A stretch of 64,000 bases of DNA, from NCBI GenBank assembly GCA_017506865.1, contig JAFCMP010000079.1, positions 1,054,001 through 1,118,000 on the forward strand. The letters run 5' to 3'. The stretch is from Tribonema minus (lineage: Eukaryota > Sar > Xanthophyceae > Tribonematales > Tribonemataceae). Below the pieces are notes generated by a model that did not search any database, was not told the DNA's origin, and saw only the letters and a program-made list of their open reading frames with translations. Position 1 is the first letter of the stretch. The number at the start of each line of letters is the position of its first letter. Shown here piece by piece: positions 35,550-49,543 of this stretch. The position numbers were made by a program, and so were the translations under genes.

Positions 35550-37072
35550 TCAGTTCTCTGCCTGCAGCGATTTGAGCCACGCTTTGAGAGGTTTGTTCTT
35601 CACCCTCTCTGCCGCTGTGAGCATCTCTGAGATGGTCTCAGGAAACCACTGGCCCTTATGATTCTCCCTGGCCCACTTGAACAGCGCCACGCTAGCGCTG
35701 CGCACCGTGAGCGACGCCACTACTGCACTGTCTGACTCAGCAAAGCGCGCGCGCAGCAGCAGCAGTCTCGCCACACCAACATTACCGTGCTTAACAGCAA
35801 GAGCTACTGTGGCAGCAGGGACAGCGTGCACTGCGTGTGCTATGTGAGTAATCAAGATTCTCCACGACTTCCTCATGACCTGCCTTGACAGCGGTGTCCA
35901 GCAAACCGTAGACATGTGCCTCAGCGCTGCGCTGATCGATCTCGAAGCAGTTCTGCATAGCGAAGGCCCAATCATCGTCCAGATCTATGTCATCGTAATG
36001 CTCAGCATATGATGGGAAGTCAAACCTGTCGACGCCGTCCTCGAGACACCAGCCCATTGTGAATTCGTGGCCGTGCCTGGCGGCCACAGTGGCCAGACCT
36101 GCGCCAATCCACTGCGGCATGCCGCCCTCGCCCCAGTCCTGCTCCAGGATCCACCCCAGCATGTCGCCGTCGTCGCCCGAGCGAGCGGCGCTCACGGCCG
36201 CATTAATCAACTCGAAGCGACTCAGCGCCTGGGTTTCCTGCATGAGCTTCCCCACCAGCTTGAGCCACTCGAAGTCCCCGCTCTCGGCGGCGCATAACAG
36301 CACGTGCATGTCGAGCTCCAGCTTGAAGGCGATGCCCGTGGCGCAGCTGAGGATGACGCGCGAGCCCCGCTTGCCGAGTGCGCGCTTGATGTGCCGGGCT
36401 GACGACTCATCATTCAGCACGCCCGCATCAGCGGCCACGGCGAAGGCCTCGACACTGCCGACGGCCTCCGTGTAGCGCGTCTTGGCAAGGTGCTGCAGGC
36501 CGAGGCTTCTGGCGCACGTGGCCATGAGGACGGCACGCCAGTGACGGCTCACGCCGGCGATGTACAGCCAGCGTCCGCCTCCCTCAAACTGTAGGACCTG
36601 ACTGAGAAGTATGGCATCACCTAGGACGCGGTGTGTTGACCTTGATGCCTGACTTGTTGCGTCGACTTTATGTTTTCGTACGACGAGGTCGCCCTCTGCT
36701 GCCTCACCGTCTTCAACTGAGAGAGTAGCTGGGGCAGTCCCCGGTACTGATCGCCAGCCGTCTCTAGCTGCGCGGCTATGGCCTGCAGACCGTACAGCTC
36801 CGCTTTCAAGCCCGGACAACAATCAGCACCAGCACCAACGGCCCCTGTGTACACATCGCGGTGGATCAGGGAGTAGAAGACAAGGGAGGTCCATCAGAAT
36901 GCACCGTGACACAGTGCGAGCGAACACAGGAGCGTGTCCATAGCACTGCGCATTTGCAGCTTCTGCTGTTAATCAAGTGCTCTTAGATGTCCGCACCTCT
37001 TTGAGCCAGTTGGCCCAGTGTCGCAGCCACCCTTGAGCACACGTAGCTGTAGGCATCGTCGCGACCCGCCAT
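35550..37072 (-). pseudogene. F-box/ankyrin-like family, copy B with two frame breaks
   Basis: Exon 1 37072-36997 (MAGRDDAYSYVCSRVAATLG) and exon 2 36844-35550, with the same phase-1 intron as copy A. Exon 2 starts GAVGAGADCCPGLKAELYGL. The homologous reading then moves to another frame near 36690-36705, runs through LLSQVLQFEGGGRWLYIAGV and the ankyrin-like body, and moves back near 35855-35860, just after AVKAGHEEVVE. It ends KAWLKSLQAEN. The two breaks have opposite sign, so the ends are in the same frame but about 280 codons in the middle are not. Either this is a young pseudogene or there are two 1-nt sequence errors. It is divergent from the plastid-targeted gene, with 93 bp between start codons. 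Confidence 0.72.
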
Positions 37073-37165
37073 GCTTCAGTAGCAGAAATCCCAACTTCAA
37101 CTTTTCAACTTCACTTCCTCAGTACCTTCACTCTGTGTGCCCGGCGTTGCTCGAGAGCTCTGGCG

Positions 37166-40100
37166 ATGCAGCAGCAGCTGAATGTCGCCATGCGCCTCAC
37201 GCACTCGCTGCTCGTGCTCCTGCTGGTGTTGTCACCGCTGGACATCTGTGCTGCGTTCGCACCAATTCAAGTGCGAAAACAGAGAACCATCATGGTGCCT
37301 TGGGGCAGCCAACGACAGTGCTGCTCCAGCCGCTTGATGAGCCGGCGCGCTGTCGGCACCAGTACCACCAGGCTGCGCATGGCCGACAAGAAGAGCAGAG
37401 CAGAAGCGCAGTTTGAATCCTTGCTGAGGCAGGCTACGGGCCAGCATGACTCCACGTATGAATCACCTCGTGGCGGCTCCCAGGCGCAGGAGGTGGCAAC
37501 AGACCCTTGGACGAGGCTCGCACAGCTGGAGAACAGGTGCATGCATGCGTGTGTACGGCGGTTGCTTGTCTCACTGTCAGCGTGGTATTCTGTGTGCGCA
37601 GCTCTATTACAAACATGTGATGGGATCAGCGTGCAATATGCATGCGCCAGTGGCAGGGGTTCCTGCACCTAGAACAGCACTGAAAAATCAGTTGCACCAT
37701 GTGTCTACCAATTCACTCCCCTCGTGTAACGCATGTTGAAGTTGGTGCTGGGGGCAGAGCAAACCAATGTGGCAGTTGAGAGCTGGTGGCTATATTTCGT
37801 GCCAGGCTCGCACGATTCTCCTACATGTGCTCCGCTGTTGACGCCGACTGACTACCATCAAGTTGATGATGCCATTATAATAATGTGCAAATCAAGCACG
37901 GAGGCACCCCATGCCCATCTCAGCACTGCTGCTGCTGCGGCTGCTGCTGCAGTCCCTGAGGCAGCACGCACCCCCCTCCCCCCCCCCCGCCTTCCCCGCA
38001 CATACACACACACGCTCCCGCACGCACACGCACCCCCCCCCCCCCCCCCAGGGTCAAGGCCATGGAGGCGGACGTGCGCGCGACGGTCGCCGCCAACGCG
38101 CAGCTGCGCGCGAGCGCCGCGCGCCTGCGCGAGCGCAACGACGCGCTGAAAGCGCACCTCTACGGCGCCCAGGCGCGCACGATAGGGCCGCGCATGAGCG
38201 CCGCCGTCGGCGGCCCCCTCTCGCACGACGAGGAGACGCTGCAGCTGGGGTGCACGGCGGCGGGCGCGCTGGGGGGGCTTGCCGCGGGGAAGGTCATAGG
38301 GCAGGTGTACCTCGGCGGCGTCGCGGGCGCGGTCGCGGCGGCGCTGTACGCGCACCGCCCGGACTCGCGCGCCGGCAACTTTGTGCGCATCTGCGGCAAG
38401 GCCGTCATCATCGGCGCGTACAAGGTGAGGGGAGGTGGGGGCCCGCGCGCGGCGCGTCGTGCGCGTGTGTGTGGAAGCTGAGGAATAGGACGCGGGCCCC
38501 CAGCGTCGCTTTGCTCGCGCTCGTGAGTCACAGAGGGTCGCAGAAGGGCGCCGCGTCACATGTGGGCACCTGCGGCATTGTTTGTCGTTTGCCACGTGCA
38601 GCAGAGGGAGCGGTCGGTGCAGCGACATTTGAGGTCAGTCGTCACTGCGCTTTTGTAGGTAGAACTTGAGAGCGATGCACACTGATTGCTCACGTGTCCT
38701 GTGCGCTCAATGTTGCCATCCGCTCCTGCAAGTGCATCCCAAACTTCAAATTTAGCCTCAACCTCATTGCATGCTGACGTGGACGCGACCTGATCAGTGG
38801 TAGCGCCTGGGTGTCTGGCCTGCGTCATGGCAAACCTCATGCCCTTCATGCTGTAACCTGTGTTGGTCTGCAGATTCGGGCGCTGTGGCAGGAGTTTCTG
38901 GTGCGGTGGCGCGCCTGGAACGTCTACGAGCGGCTCTTCAAAGAGTGGGAGGCGCTGGACAGAAAGTGAGCATGCATGTAACTGTGTGGGCGATGGTCGA
39001 ACTTGCGGTGATTTGAGGCCAAACTGCTTGCCACTGGAGCACTTGAAGGTAATGATGGCAAGCCTGTAGGCATCATGGGCCCCGATTTGGGCAGCACCTG
39101 TCCAGCAGCTACGACATCTGCACCACTGGAAGCTTTTCGCATCGGATATATGCCCAAGTTCAAATGTGCGCCTTCTCGCCAGGATCCATCATAATCAGAC
39201 GTGAAGTTGAATATATAACGTTTGCAAAATGTACAAAATTGGTGTTGACGGCCGCCATCACCTGTGCGAAACGTTGTTGCCGGGCTACGGTGTGCTGAAG
39301 TCCGCTAGGTAGTCGCGCCAGTACTATAACAGACAGCTGTAGCATATGCATCCAGTGGCAGATCCACCTCATCGTCAGCAGTGCCATGCAAACTCTTCGC
39401 CCCTGCGCCGATCAGCACTGCAGGCACAGTCAGAAGCACATTGCGCGACTGCGCTGGACAGCCAGTCACATCCTCAGCAGTCGCGCGCCACACACCCCTC
39501 CAACGCTGCGCCACCCCCCCCAACCTTCGCGAATCACCGACAGCGCCGCGCCTGCCCGCCCGCTCCGCCGCCGCGCCGCAGGTTCGCCGTCACGGAGCGC
39601 GTCGGCTCCCTCAATGACAGGTACCAGATCGTCGACTCGGTGGGCGCGTGGGCCTCTGTCGTGCAGGCGAAGGCGGTGGAGGCGGGCGCGCTGGTGGCGG
39701 GCCCGGTGGAGAGGGTGGCCACGGGGGCGGGGCTCGCGCCGCACCTGGAGCACCTCGGGAGCAGCATCGCGAGCAGCCTGCAGGCGGTCGGGCGCGACAT
39801 TGAGAGCAACTACAACGGCACCGTGAGGTGAGAGAGTGCTGGTCGGTCACCGCGTGTGATGAGCTGCAAGGGCCGGGGGCAGGATGGAGGGCGCCGGGCA
39901 GGGGGGGGCGCGGGGGGGCTGTGGTGAGAGGGTGCGTTGAGAGCAATGACAACGGCACCGTGAGGTGAGAGGGTGGAATTGGATGACACGCATGGGGTAA
40001 GAGGGTGCGTTGAGAGCAACTACAATGGCATTGTGAGGTGAGAGAAAGGAATCAGATGACGCGCGTGTGGTGAGAGGGTGTGTTTGAACGACGCCTTGAG

Positions 40101-42501
40101 ATGAGCCGAAAGGGGCCGGGGGGGGGGCAGTGCGTCCCGAGGCAGGACTGAGGGGGGGGGGGGGGGTGTCCAGCAGATAGCTGCGCGCACTGGCATTGCG
40201 AGACATGAGAGCTGTGCTGCTGTGGCCACTAGTAGGCTGCAAGTCGCCAGGTGCGACATCGTTGGCCGTGTTGACCAAGGGCACCGTCACGCAAGAAGCA
40301 GAGTTCACCGGAGTTCACCCACCGTGCATCCTGAGTTCAGGCCCAGCCAAGCAGGGAATCCATTCTCGGGCGCAGCATCGAGAGCAGCGACAATGGCACC
40401 GCAAGGTGACAGGGCCTATGCTTGCCGTTGGCATGCGGACAACGTGTGTAGAAGCAGGATGGATAGCGCTAGAAGTTATGTGTAATTAGCAGTAATAGAC
40501 CAGGCAGACCTGAGATAGTAGTGGCAGCAGTGATGATCAAAGCGGTACATAGCAGCTGCAGTAGGTCAGGTTGGTGCTCACAGCTGGGGATTTGAAGTTG
40601 AAGTTACGGCAGGAGCCATCTTGAAGCTGCAGCAGCCACAGCAAGCGCGCTGATTTGGGACCACGCTGTGCTGCAGCCGCCTACCGCGGACGCAAGGAGA
40701 TGCGAACGTGCCAAACTGATCAACAGAAGTGGGCTGGGGGCGCTGCGCAAGAGCTTGAGAGGGCGGCGACACTGAGGGCCAGGGGGCCTGGTTTGAACTT
40801 TGATGATTGAAGCCGTTTACATTTGACCGCGTGCTACGGCAACATTGACAAAGGAAGTTACGGCGTTGGCATGCACTGCTTAAACAGCAACATGTGGATT
40901 ACATGAGGGCTGTTCAAAGGTGCTGCGCTGACAACTGACTGCTCACGCTTGAAGAGGTCTGCATCAACGACCCTGGCCTTGCGCATGTGCGCACACACGG
41001 GTGCAGTCCAACAAACCACATCTACTGCTGAAAGCCCATGCACGTGATGCGGCACCGCCATGTCACACTCAGATTGTGCTGTTATTGCTCCCCACTGTCG
41101 CCCTCCCCCCTGTGCAGTGCGTGGACGGGGCTGACGAGCGATGTTGCATCCTGGACCAATGGCATCACAGCGAGCTGGTTCAAGTGGGAGGTAAGAGCAC
41201 GGGACAGAACTCAGATTGCGACTCTAAAAGCAAGCGTGCGGCCTCCTGTGATGCCTCTTGCTCTGTATGAGCTCACTGCTGGCTTTTGTGATTGTTGGCA
41301 GCACAGCCCTCCAACGCAAGCGGCAGACAGGGCACGGTCACAGTTGGCTGTTGTGGTCCCCGTCGGCTCGCAGTTCTGATAATGGCAACCAAACACGCTG
41401 GCTGAGCAGTGTGGCTGCTGCATCGTCCTCGCGTGTACCCAGCAGCTTTAGGGGCGGCGCCACTTGCAGCTGGCATCGCTGAGATTCGCAGCGCGGCGGC
41501 GACATCGCCGTTGAACACGGCCTCGATGCGCTGATGCGTTCCTCAAGAGCATCTACGGCATCGATTATTGCAGCAGTCACGCTGGCACGCGCGTGATCGT
41601 ATGCAGCCGCTTCCTGCGCAACGGCCCTGTTCGTGACGGCTTGAGTTGCGCGCCTCATTGCCAGTGACTGTGCGCTGAGCGCTGCTGCAGAGACACGTGG
41701 ACCCCAATCATCGAGAACCTGTACAGATTCAGCAGTAGCAGCGGCCATGCGCGCCTGGACGCAGTTGCACTGGCGCCAGCAACCCACCCTGTCGTCATGC
41801 TCTCATCATGCTCATGTTGCCATGCTGTCCGGCGCACGCCGCCGAGAGCACACTACCACATGCGTGCTGACTGTTTCTGTAGGTGTTGTTATCTGACGTT
41901 GGTCTCGAAACGCCGCGCTGAAACTGGGTGGGGATAGTAGAGCTTGCCACGCAAGCTGACTGTGAGCAGCGCGCTCAAGCGTTGGTCTGCACATGCACGC
42001 TCCAGCTGAAGGTGACCATGACATGACGGTGCTGCAGTAACAATTCTCACGTCCTGCAAGAAGAAATATCGCGTATGCTGCTCTCCGCAGCGCTGAACGC
42101 TGTGCCTGCCCCTGTCGCGCAGACCTGCCGATGCAACATGCGCGTCGAGCGAGGGTGCCGAGCGCCACTGCCCTCACAAACAGCCGGACATTCAACTGCA
42201 TCGCCCTTCATAGCCACCGTCAATACCCTCATTGCTATGCAACGATGCCACATTTGACGCGCTCGCGCTTGTGTCCACGCCGCTCTGCGCCCGTGCGCGT
42301 GCCCGCTCCGTCATGCAGCCGCCATCTCAAGAGGCCGCCGTGAAAGCGGACGTCGTGAGCGAGGACGTCAAGCAGGCCGACCTCTCGCCCGCCGAGGCGA
42401 CGAAGGTGGCGGCGGCAGCGGCGGCGGCAGCGGCGGCGATGGCCGCGAGCGCGCCGCCGCGCGCCAACGGCAGCGGCGTTGACATCGCGGCCACGCAGTG
42501 A
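37166..42501 (+). CDS. Plastid-targeted protein of unknown function (AFAP signal)
   Basis: Six exons: 37166-37536, 38052-38424, 38874-38965, 39582-39827, 41118-41190, 42319-42501 (TGA). Phases agree; 445 aa. Residues 11-30 are a strong hydrophobic signal peptide ending CAA before FAP, with Phe31 at +1, followed by an Arg/Ser-rich stretch (to about residue 75). This is the bipartite plastid import signal of red-lineage secondary algae. The mature part has a coiled-coil-prone region (NAQLRASAARLRERNDAL), a Gly/Ala-rich hydrophobic segment (about residues 190-235) that may be membrane-embedded, a Trp-rich helix (IRALWQEFLVRWRAWNVYE), then FAVTERVGSLNDRYQIVDSV and an Ala-rich tail. I do not recognise the family. 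Targeting is well supported; function is unknown. Confidence 0.75.
39800..40410. repeat. Three echoes of the exon-4 donor edge
   Basis: The end of exon 4 with its donor (GAGAGCAACTACAACGGCAC, then CGTGAGGTGAGAG; donor at 39828) recurs with donors at about 39965, 40038 and 40405. The copies become less exact with distance. The intervening sequence also repeats GAGAGGGTG and ATGACACGCATG-like words. Confidence 0.85.
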
Positions 42502-43866
42502 GCGCTGCGTGCGCACTAGAAGTACTGTAGTGGCAGCGCGAGCACTTGCTGAGCCGCTGCACACGAGCGCTGCCTTTGCTGCAGCGAGCGGCGCGCCGGC
42601 GGAGACGTCGCCGATCCGCCTGACATGCGGCAGACCTACAGCAATGATGGGTTTGCGCCGGTCCAATTAGAGGCACACGGCCTACCCGCCTGTCGCCCCC
42701 TGGAGGCATAATAGGCTACGAGCGGCAGTCGCCAAGCGGGGCCGGTAACTGCGCAGCGGCGCACGCGCCTCGGCAGTCGGCAGTCGGTGCGGCGCGCGAG
42801 CAGAAAGGCTGGCGGCGGTTGAACCACGGGGGTCTAGACCCCCTTGGTGGAGATGTTAATGGGCGCAGGCCGGGGCCATAGCCGCCGCGCGCCTGCAATT
42901 TTGTTGCATAGACCTCTGTACACAAGCGTGGGTGGCGTTGGAGGAGGCGCACAATTTTGGGGGGGCAATTTGTGTTGAGCCACGCTGCAGCTGCGGCGGC
43001 GTGCATATGTGTGTACGACCGAGGCAGTCAGGCCATGCTGCTGAATGTAAAGATTTGGTGTCGCACGCGCTGCACTGCACTGGTGCTGTTGCTTTTGCTG
43101 TGTTGTTGCTGGCAGCATGGCCTTGTTTCAAACAGACAGTGTCAACCTTCAAAGTAGAACTTGACAATACATGGGAATGCTCTGAGTTACGCTTATGCGG
43201 ACTTCAGCATCTCATCTGGAATGAGCTGCATGGCAGTGTAGTGGCACCTATGTAGGGAGTACGCAATACTTCGCGTGTTATGCCCAATGCGCATGATGTG
43301 TTGACAATGGTGGTGGTTCACCGCTGCGGTCGATGGCGATCCTCAACATTGTCAGTCGTGGCCAGTGGGAGTCCTAAGCATTCGCGGCTATACTGTGAGG
43401 GCCTTAATCATCTACCTGCCCAAATGCCAGTGCGAGCGCTGGCACCTGCTTCGTGAACCTGCATCGTTCCAGTTGGCCGGATATGCAAACAAGACATTGC
43501 GCTTGTACAAGTGACTTGTGCTTGCCTGTGAAGTTGCCACGAATGGGAGTGACTTTCAGCTGGCCACAGGCATGCGGTTGGCTGGTGTATGACATGATTT
43601 GCATACGAAGCAGGCATGATTATGACCAGTCCTTTGCGTAGCCGACTCAGTGCACACACCCCTGCATCCACGGACACACCATTGGCGCGCGCTCGCTGCG
43701 CGTTCACTGCTGTACCTACGAGGCACACAAATTGAGAAACTTCATTCTTGCCACAACTACTACGCGCCGCCGCCAACAAGCGATCAGAACACAAAAGCGA
43801 GCGAGCACCCCACCGACAGATAAGCAAAAATGCCAGAGCAGCAAATCCGCGCGCGCGTCTCGTGAG
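42502..43866. other. Intergenic between convergent genes
   Basis: No gene is recognised. It contains a 16-bp perfect palindrome, GGGGGTCTAGACCCCC, at 42828-42843. The same palindrome occurs in AFG3 intron 8 at 31518-31533. Confidence 0.45.
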
Positions 43867-46408
43867 CTATTCATCCGTGTCCATGCCGTCGGGCCCGTCG
43901 CTGTCCCCCTCCCCCTCGCTCCCCTCCCCCTCCCCCCCCCGCGCGATGTCGGGGTCCGCCTCCGCCTCCGCCACCAGCGCGAGCTGCTCGCGCACGAGCG
44001 CCACCTGGCCCTCGTACGGGAACACAAACTGAGCGCTGCCGCCGCCACGGTTGCCGGAGCGTCGCTCCTTGCGCATGTGCTCGCGGATCTTCTCGAGCAT
44101 CTCGGCGGCGCGCTCCAGGTGCGCGCGCGCGAGCTCCAGGTCCGGCGGGTCCTGCTTGAAGAAGGCGGCGCCCATTAAGAACCACGTCTCCACGTCCTCG
44201 TCGTCCTCCTGCATGAGGCCTGTTTTGGGGGGGGGGCGCGGGGGGGAGGAGGAGGGGGCAGGGGGGGGTAGTGGGGGGGGGGGAGTGAGCAGAGTGTGCG
44301 TGGCACGAGAGTCGTGGTGTTGGGGGGGGTGCATATGCGGGGGCAGAGAGCGGTGTGTGCAGGGTACACGTGCGATGATGCACAGGAAGAGGGGCACTGT
44401 CAGTGTTCAGTTGAAAGTGACATTGACACCGCCATGACTCATTCTGCCCCTGGCTGAAGCGCGTTGCTGCGTGTTGTCGGACGCGTGAAGGTCGCTGTCT
44501 GAGCTGCGCTACACATGCACCAGGGGTCTGACACAAAAATATGATGTCTGACAAATGAGCATACTCATATCGAAACATCGTGCTGACCACCTGGCACATA
44601 CACTTCACTGAAGTTCGAAGCTTGCACAGTGATGACACACATTAGCCGCTCAACTCATGCAACACGCGCCAACGCCGTGATGACCATTTGTGATGCTCAG
44701 CGCGCGTGCTTATACCATCCGGCAGCTGTCAAGTCAGCCCGTGTGCATGCTGCACAGGCACCTGCACAGCGAGTGGCAGCTTCTTCTTCTTTGCTCCTCA
44801 GACTTGCACCTCACAGGCATTGAATGAACAGGACGGCTGTGCCTGGTGGCGTTGCTCCACACGTGCTGCACGTGAGCTACGCCGAGAACTTGCACCGTTC
44901 AACAGGACCATCGAAATTTGTTGTTTGCGGCACTCATGCCAACAGCACGCAACAGGAGAGGGTTGTGCAGAGCCAACTGCTATGATGATGTACACGCGCA
45001 GCCCTAGACAGCGATACTGGCGACGCCGCCCCCCAGTGCTAGTTAGGGTAAGGATCAGTCAGGGTTAGTGAGGCTGCAGCGCCGCCGCCCGCCCAGCGGC
45101 GCCTCTCGCAGCGCACCGCGCGTTGCTCGCCAGCAACACACACCCGCCTTGCGCGGAGCCACCGCCCTCGACGGCGCCCTCTCCCGGCCGTCATGCATGC
45201 CCGCGGCAGCAGCAGCAGCGGCAGCAGCAGCAGCGCTCACCTGCCAGCACCGCCAGCGCGTCCTCGCAGCAGCTCGCGTCCGCGTCAGCGCACTCCAGCA
45301 GCACCTTGGCCGCGCTGACGCGGAAGCCGTAGTCGGGGCCGGGGCCCCCCTCGCCGCCCCCCATGACGTCCCCCTCCAGCGCCGCCAGCGCCGCGCCCAC
45401 GCGCCGCGCCGCCTCCTTGGCGAACGGCACCGCGTCCGCCGCGCGCCCCTGGCTCAGCCGCAGGTGCGCCATCGCCTGGTGCGCCTCGGGGCCGCCCGCG
45501 TCGTGGCGCAGCGCCCTGTCGAGCGCCGCCGCGCACGCCGCCTCCGCGTCCGGCGCGAAGCACAGGTCCGTCATGTAGAGCTCGGCGACCGCGCAGCACG
45601 CGGCGCTGAGCTGCTGGCGCAGCTCCGGTATTGAAGTTAAAGTTGAGGTCGCCGCTGCCGCCGCCGCCGCCGCCGCGGGCTGCGCGAGCGCTGCCTCCAG
45701 CAGGGTCAACCCCCTGTTGTACAGTTTGAGCGCCTCCTCGCCCTCGTGCAGCTGCGCCATGTACAGCCACTTGCCGGCGCTGGCGTCGGGGGCGACTTCT
45801 ATGCTGCGCGACAGCAGCGCCTTCGCGTCGTCGGCGGCGCCGAGCTGCAGCAGCAGATCGGCGGCTTCGTCCAGCAGAGCGGGGTCCTGCGGGCAGAGGT
45901 CCAAGGCCCTCTTGTAGAATTTCAGCGCGAGCTCTGGTTCGACGCTGTCCTGCGCGTGGCGCGCGCGATCAACGAGGGCCTGTGCTGCTGCTGCCGGATC
46001 TGCCGATGACCCTGTTGCGGCAGCTGCATCATCCGCCGCATCATCTGCGGTACAGTGAAGTTGCGTGTTTCGCAATTATGCCATTGCCGAAGATTGTGCT
46101 CACCACTTGCCTGTCGTGCACAAATGCTGGAATGCTGCCGCCAATGCCATGCTCAAAATTCATCTTTCTCATGCGATGAATGCAGCACTCAGCATCCTTC
46201 GAGCGCGGCTATTGAGGACAGTAAGGATGCGGCAGCAGTGAACTAGTAAGCATAGCTTCACATGCACCAGAGCGTCTTCACCTGAGGCTTCTGCTTCGTC
46301 TGATTGTTCTGCTGCTGCTGCTGTTGCACCTTGCTGTTTATGTCGCTGATCTAATCGCCGCGCCTTGCCCTTCCCGTTCTTTTTATTTCTTCCTCTGCCT
46401 GTCGGCAT
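43867..46408 (-). CDS. ACL4: ACL4-like TPR protein (ribosomal protein L4 chaperone)
   Basis: Three exons: 46408-46282, 46044-45241 and 44219-43867 (TAG). Phases 1 and 1 match; 427 aa. The N-terminus is basic (MPTGRGRNKKNGKGKARR), then an acidic, Ala-rich linker, then TPR-type helical repeats (SVEPELALKFYKRALDL; LLDEAADLLLQLG; KWLYMAQLHEGEEALKLYNR). The last exon starts LMQEDDEDVETWFLMGAAFF, like the conserved C-terminal TPR of fungal and plant Acl4 proteins, and ends with a Glu/Asp-rich tail. Yeast Acl4 (387 aa) binds Rpl4 as it is made and escorts it to the pre-60S ribosome in the nucleus; the same role is inferred. An Ala run and TSTLTS insertion near 45630-45680 carry the AACTTCAA-type motif inside coding DNA. 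Confidence 0.75.
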
Positions 46409-47576
<1,168 letters not shown>

Positions 47577-48423
47577 GCTTTGGCCTCTCAGGCCCTACAC
47601 GCGGCGCAGCGGTGTGCAGCAGCGAACTGTTCAGGCGGAGACTTGTGCTGGGGAGCGGCAAGGTTTGTAGGGAGGGCGAGGGTCCGAATGAGGCTAGCTC
47701 AGCTTTCGTGACGGCAGCGTGTTTCATCGTAGGGTGGCTTCTGTGTGTTGTGATCGAAGCACTCTCGATCTGTGCTTGAATGTCAAAAAATGCTTTGAGT
47801 GTCCTCGTAGTGCGCAGTCATTATTGCTTCCTGTTGCCTCTCGATTACTGCAATCGTTATTTGCTGACAACGTGTTTGGCATGCTGCGTGCGGCTCTGCG
47901 AGCATGGCTTGGATGAACACATTCGCTTGCATCACAATGACTTACAAGCCCTTGCTTGCTACATAGCTGGTTCATAGAGATTTGAATATGATGTCATGCA
48001 GGAAGAGCTGGCCGCGCACGGCATGATAACTGGCATTTTATTGGAGGACGCACTGCGCACGCTACAAGCCATGCATCACCGATGCTTATGCAAGGTCATG
48101 ACCATGTGATATGGTCCGTAGTTCAGGCCCAAAAGAAAACACATGAGAAAGTTCAAGTGCTTGCGGCGGCGTTGGAGCGATTGAGACAGGGCTATGCAGA
48201 CTTGCCTGCCAGCTTTATTAACGCCCACATACCACATACCACACACACACACACACACACACCAAGCCAAGGTATACGTAATGAGAATTTCTACTCGCGC
48301 AGTGAGCCAGACGAGTGAACTCGCGAGTAGCGCCGTTGCAAAAAATTATCCTCACACGTGCACGCGGAAGCGGAGAGGGCGCATTGAAAGCAGTGGACGG
48401 CAGCAGCTAGGTTTGCGAGTCTA
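47577..48423. other. Intergenic after ARF copy 1
   Basis: No gene seen. It includes a CA microsatellite at about 48240-48262. The sequence does not resemble the region downstream of ARF copy 2. Confidence 0.45.
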
Positions 48424-48703
48424 TTAACGGTCGCTCTTCTGACTCGTGGCCCGTGCCAGGTGAGTGAAAGCCAGCTGAAGTGACGCTTTCTTGAGAAGAC
48501 AGAGCGACTCTAGATCTTGTCCTGTCGACGCAAGCGGAAATGGGTGCTCATCGCTGGCATCTCTTGGCACAGAAATGCTGTGCACGCTCCGATTCATGCG
48601 CGTGCCGTTGGGCTTGTTTGCCGCGAATGCTGACGCTGTTAGCAGCGTGGCAGCAGAAGTGATTGTGGAAGCCGGTAAGGTCAGCGCTGGCACAGCCTGA
48701 AAG
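48424..48703 (-). CDS. Possible exon of a small secreted or plastid-targeted protein
   Basis: An open frame of about 92 codons, ending TAA at 48424-48426, begins right after a good acceptor (CTGCTTTCAG, ending at 48704). It reads AVPALTLPASTITSAATLLT, then ASAFAANKPNG. The weakly hydrophobic start plus ASAFA matches the plastid signal cleavage motif of ochrophytes. No start codon or upstream exon was found, and the rest (HPFPLASTGQDLESLCLLKK) is not recognised. It may be spurious. Confidence 0.3.
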
Positions 48704-48946
48704 CAGGTCTACTCTGCGTCGGCTTGTTGATGGCTGCTGCTAGCACTGATATCACACGATGCCATGCTCAATCTTTCGGCATCGGCTCCTGGCAGCATCG
48801 TGTGCTGTCTCCACTACGTGGTGACCCTGCTCCGGCGCTTTGCTGCACGCGCCTCAGACGTTGTCCAGAGTGTCTTGCTGGTCGACACAATTTTTCTTAG
48901 CAGAGCGGACAGTGTGCTGTCGCCGCACACGCTTGACTCGTTGTGA

Positions 48947-49543
<597 letters not shown>

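Noticed and set aside
41338-41787. A 149-codon minus-strand frame inside the last intron of the plastid-targeted gene
   Set aside because: It has an internal ATG but no recognisable domain or conserved flank. It could be chance in GC-rich intron DNA.
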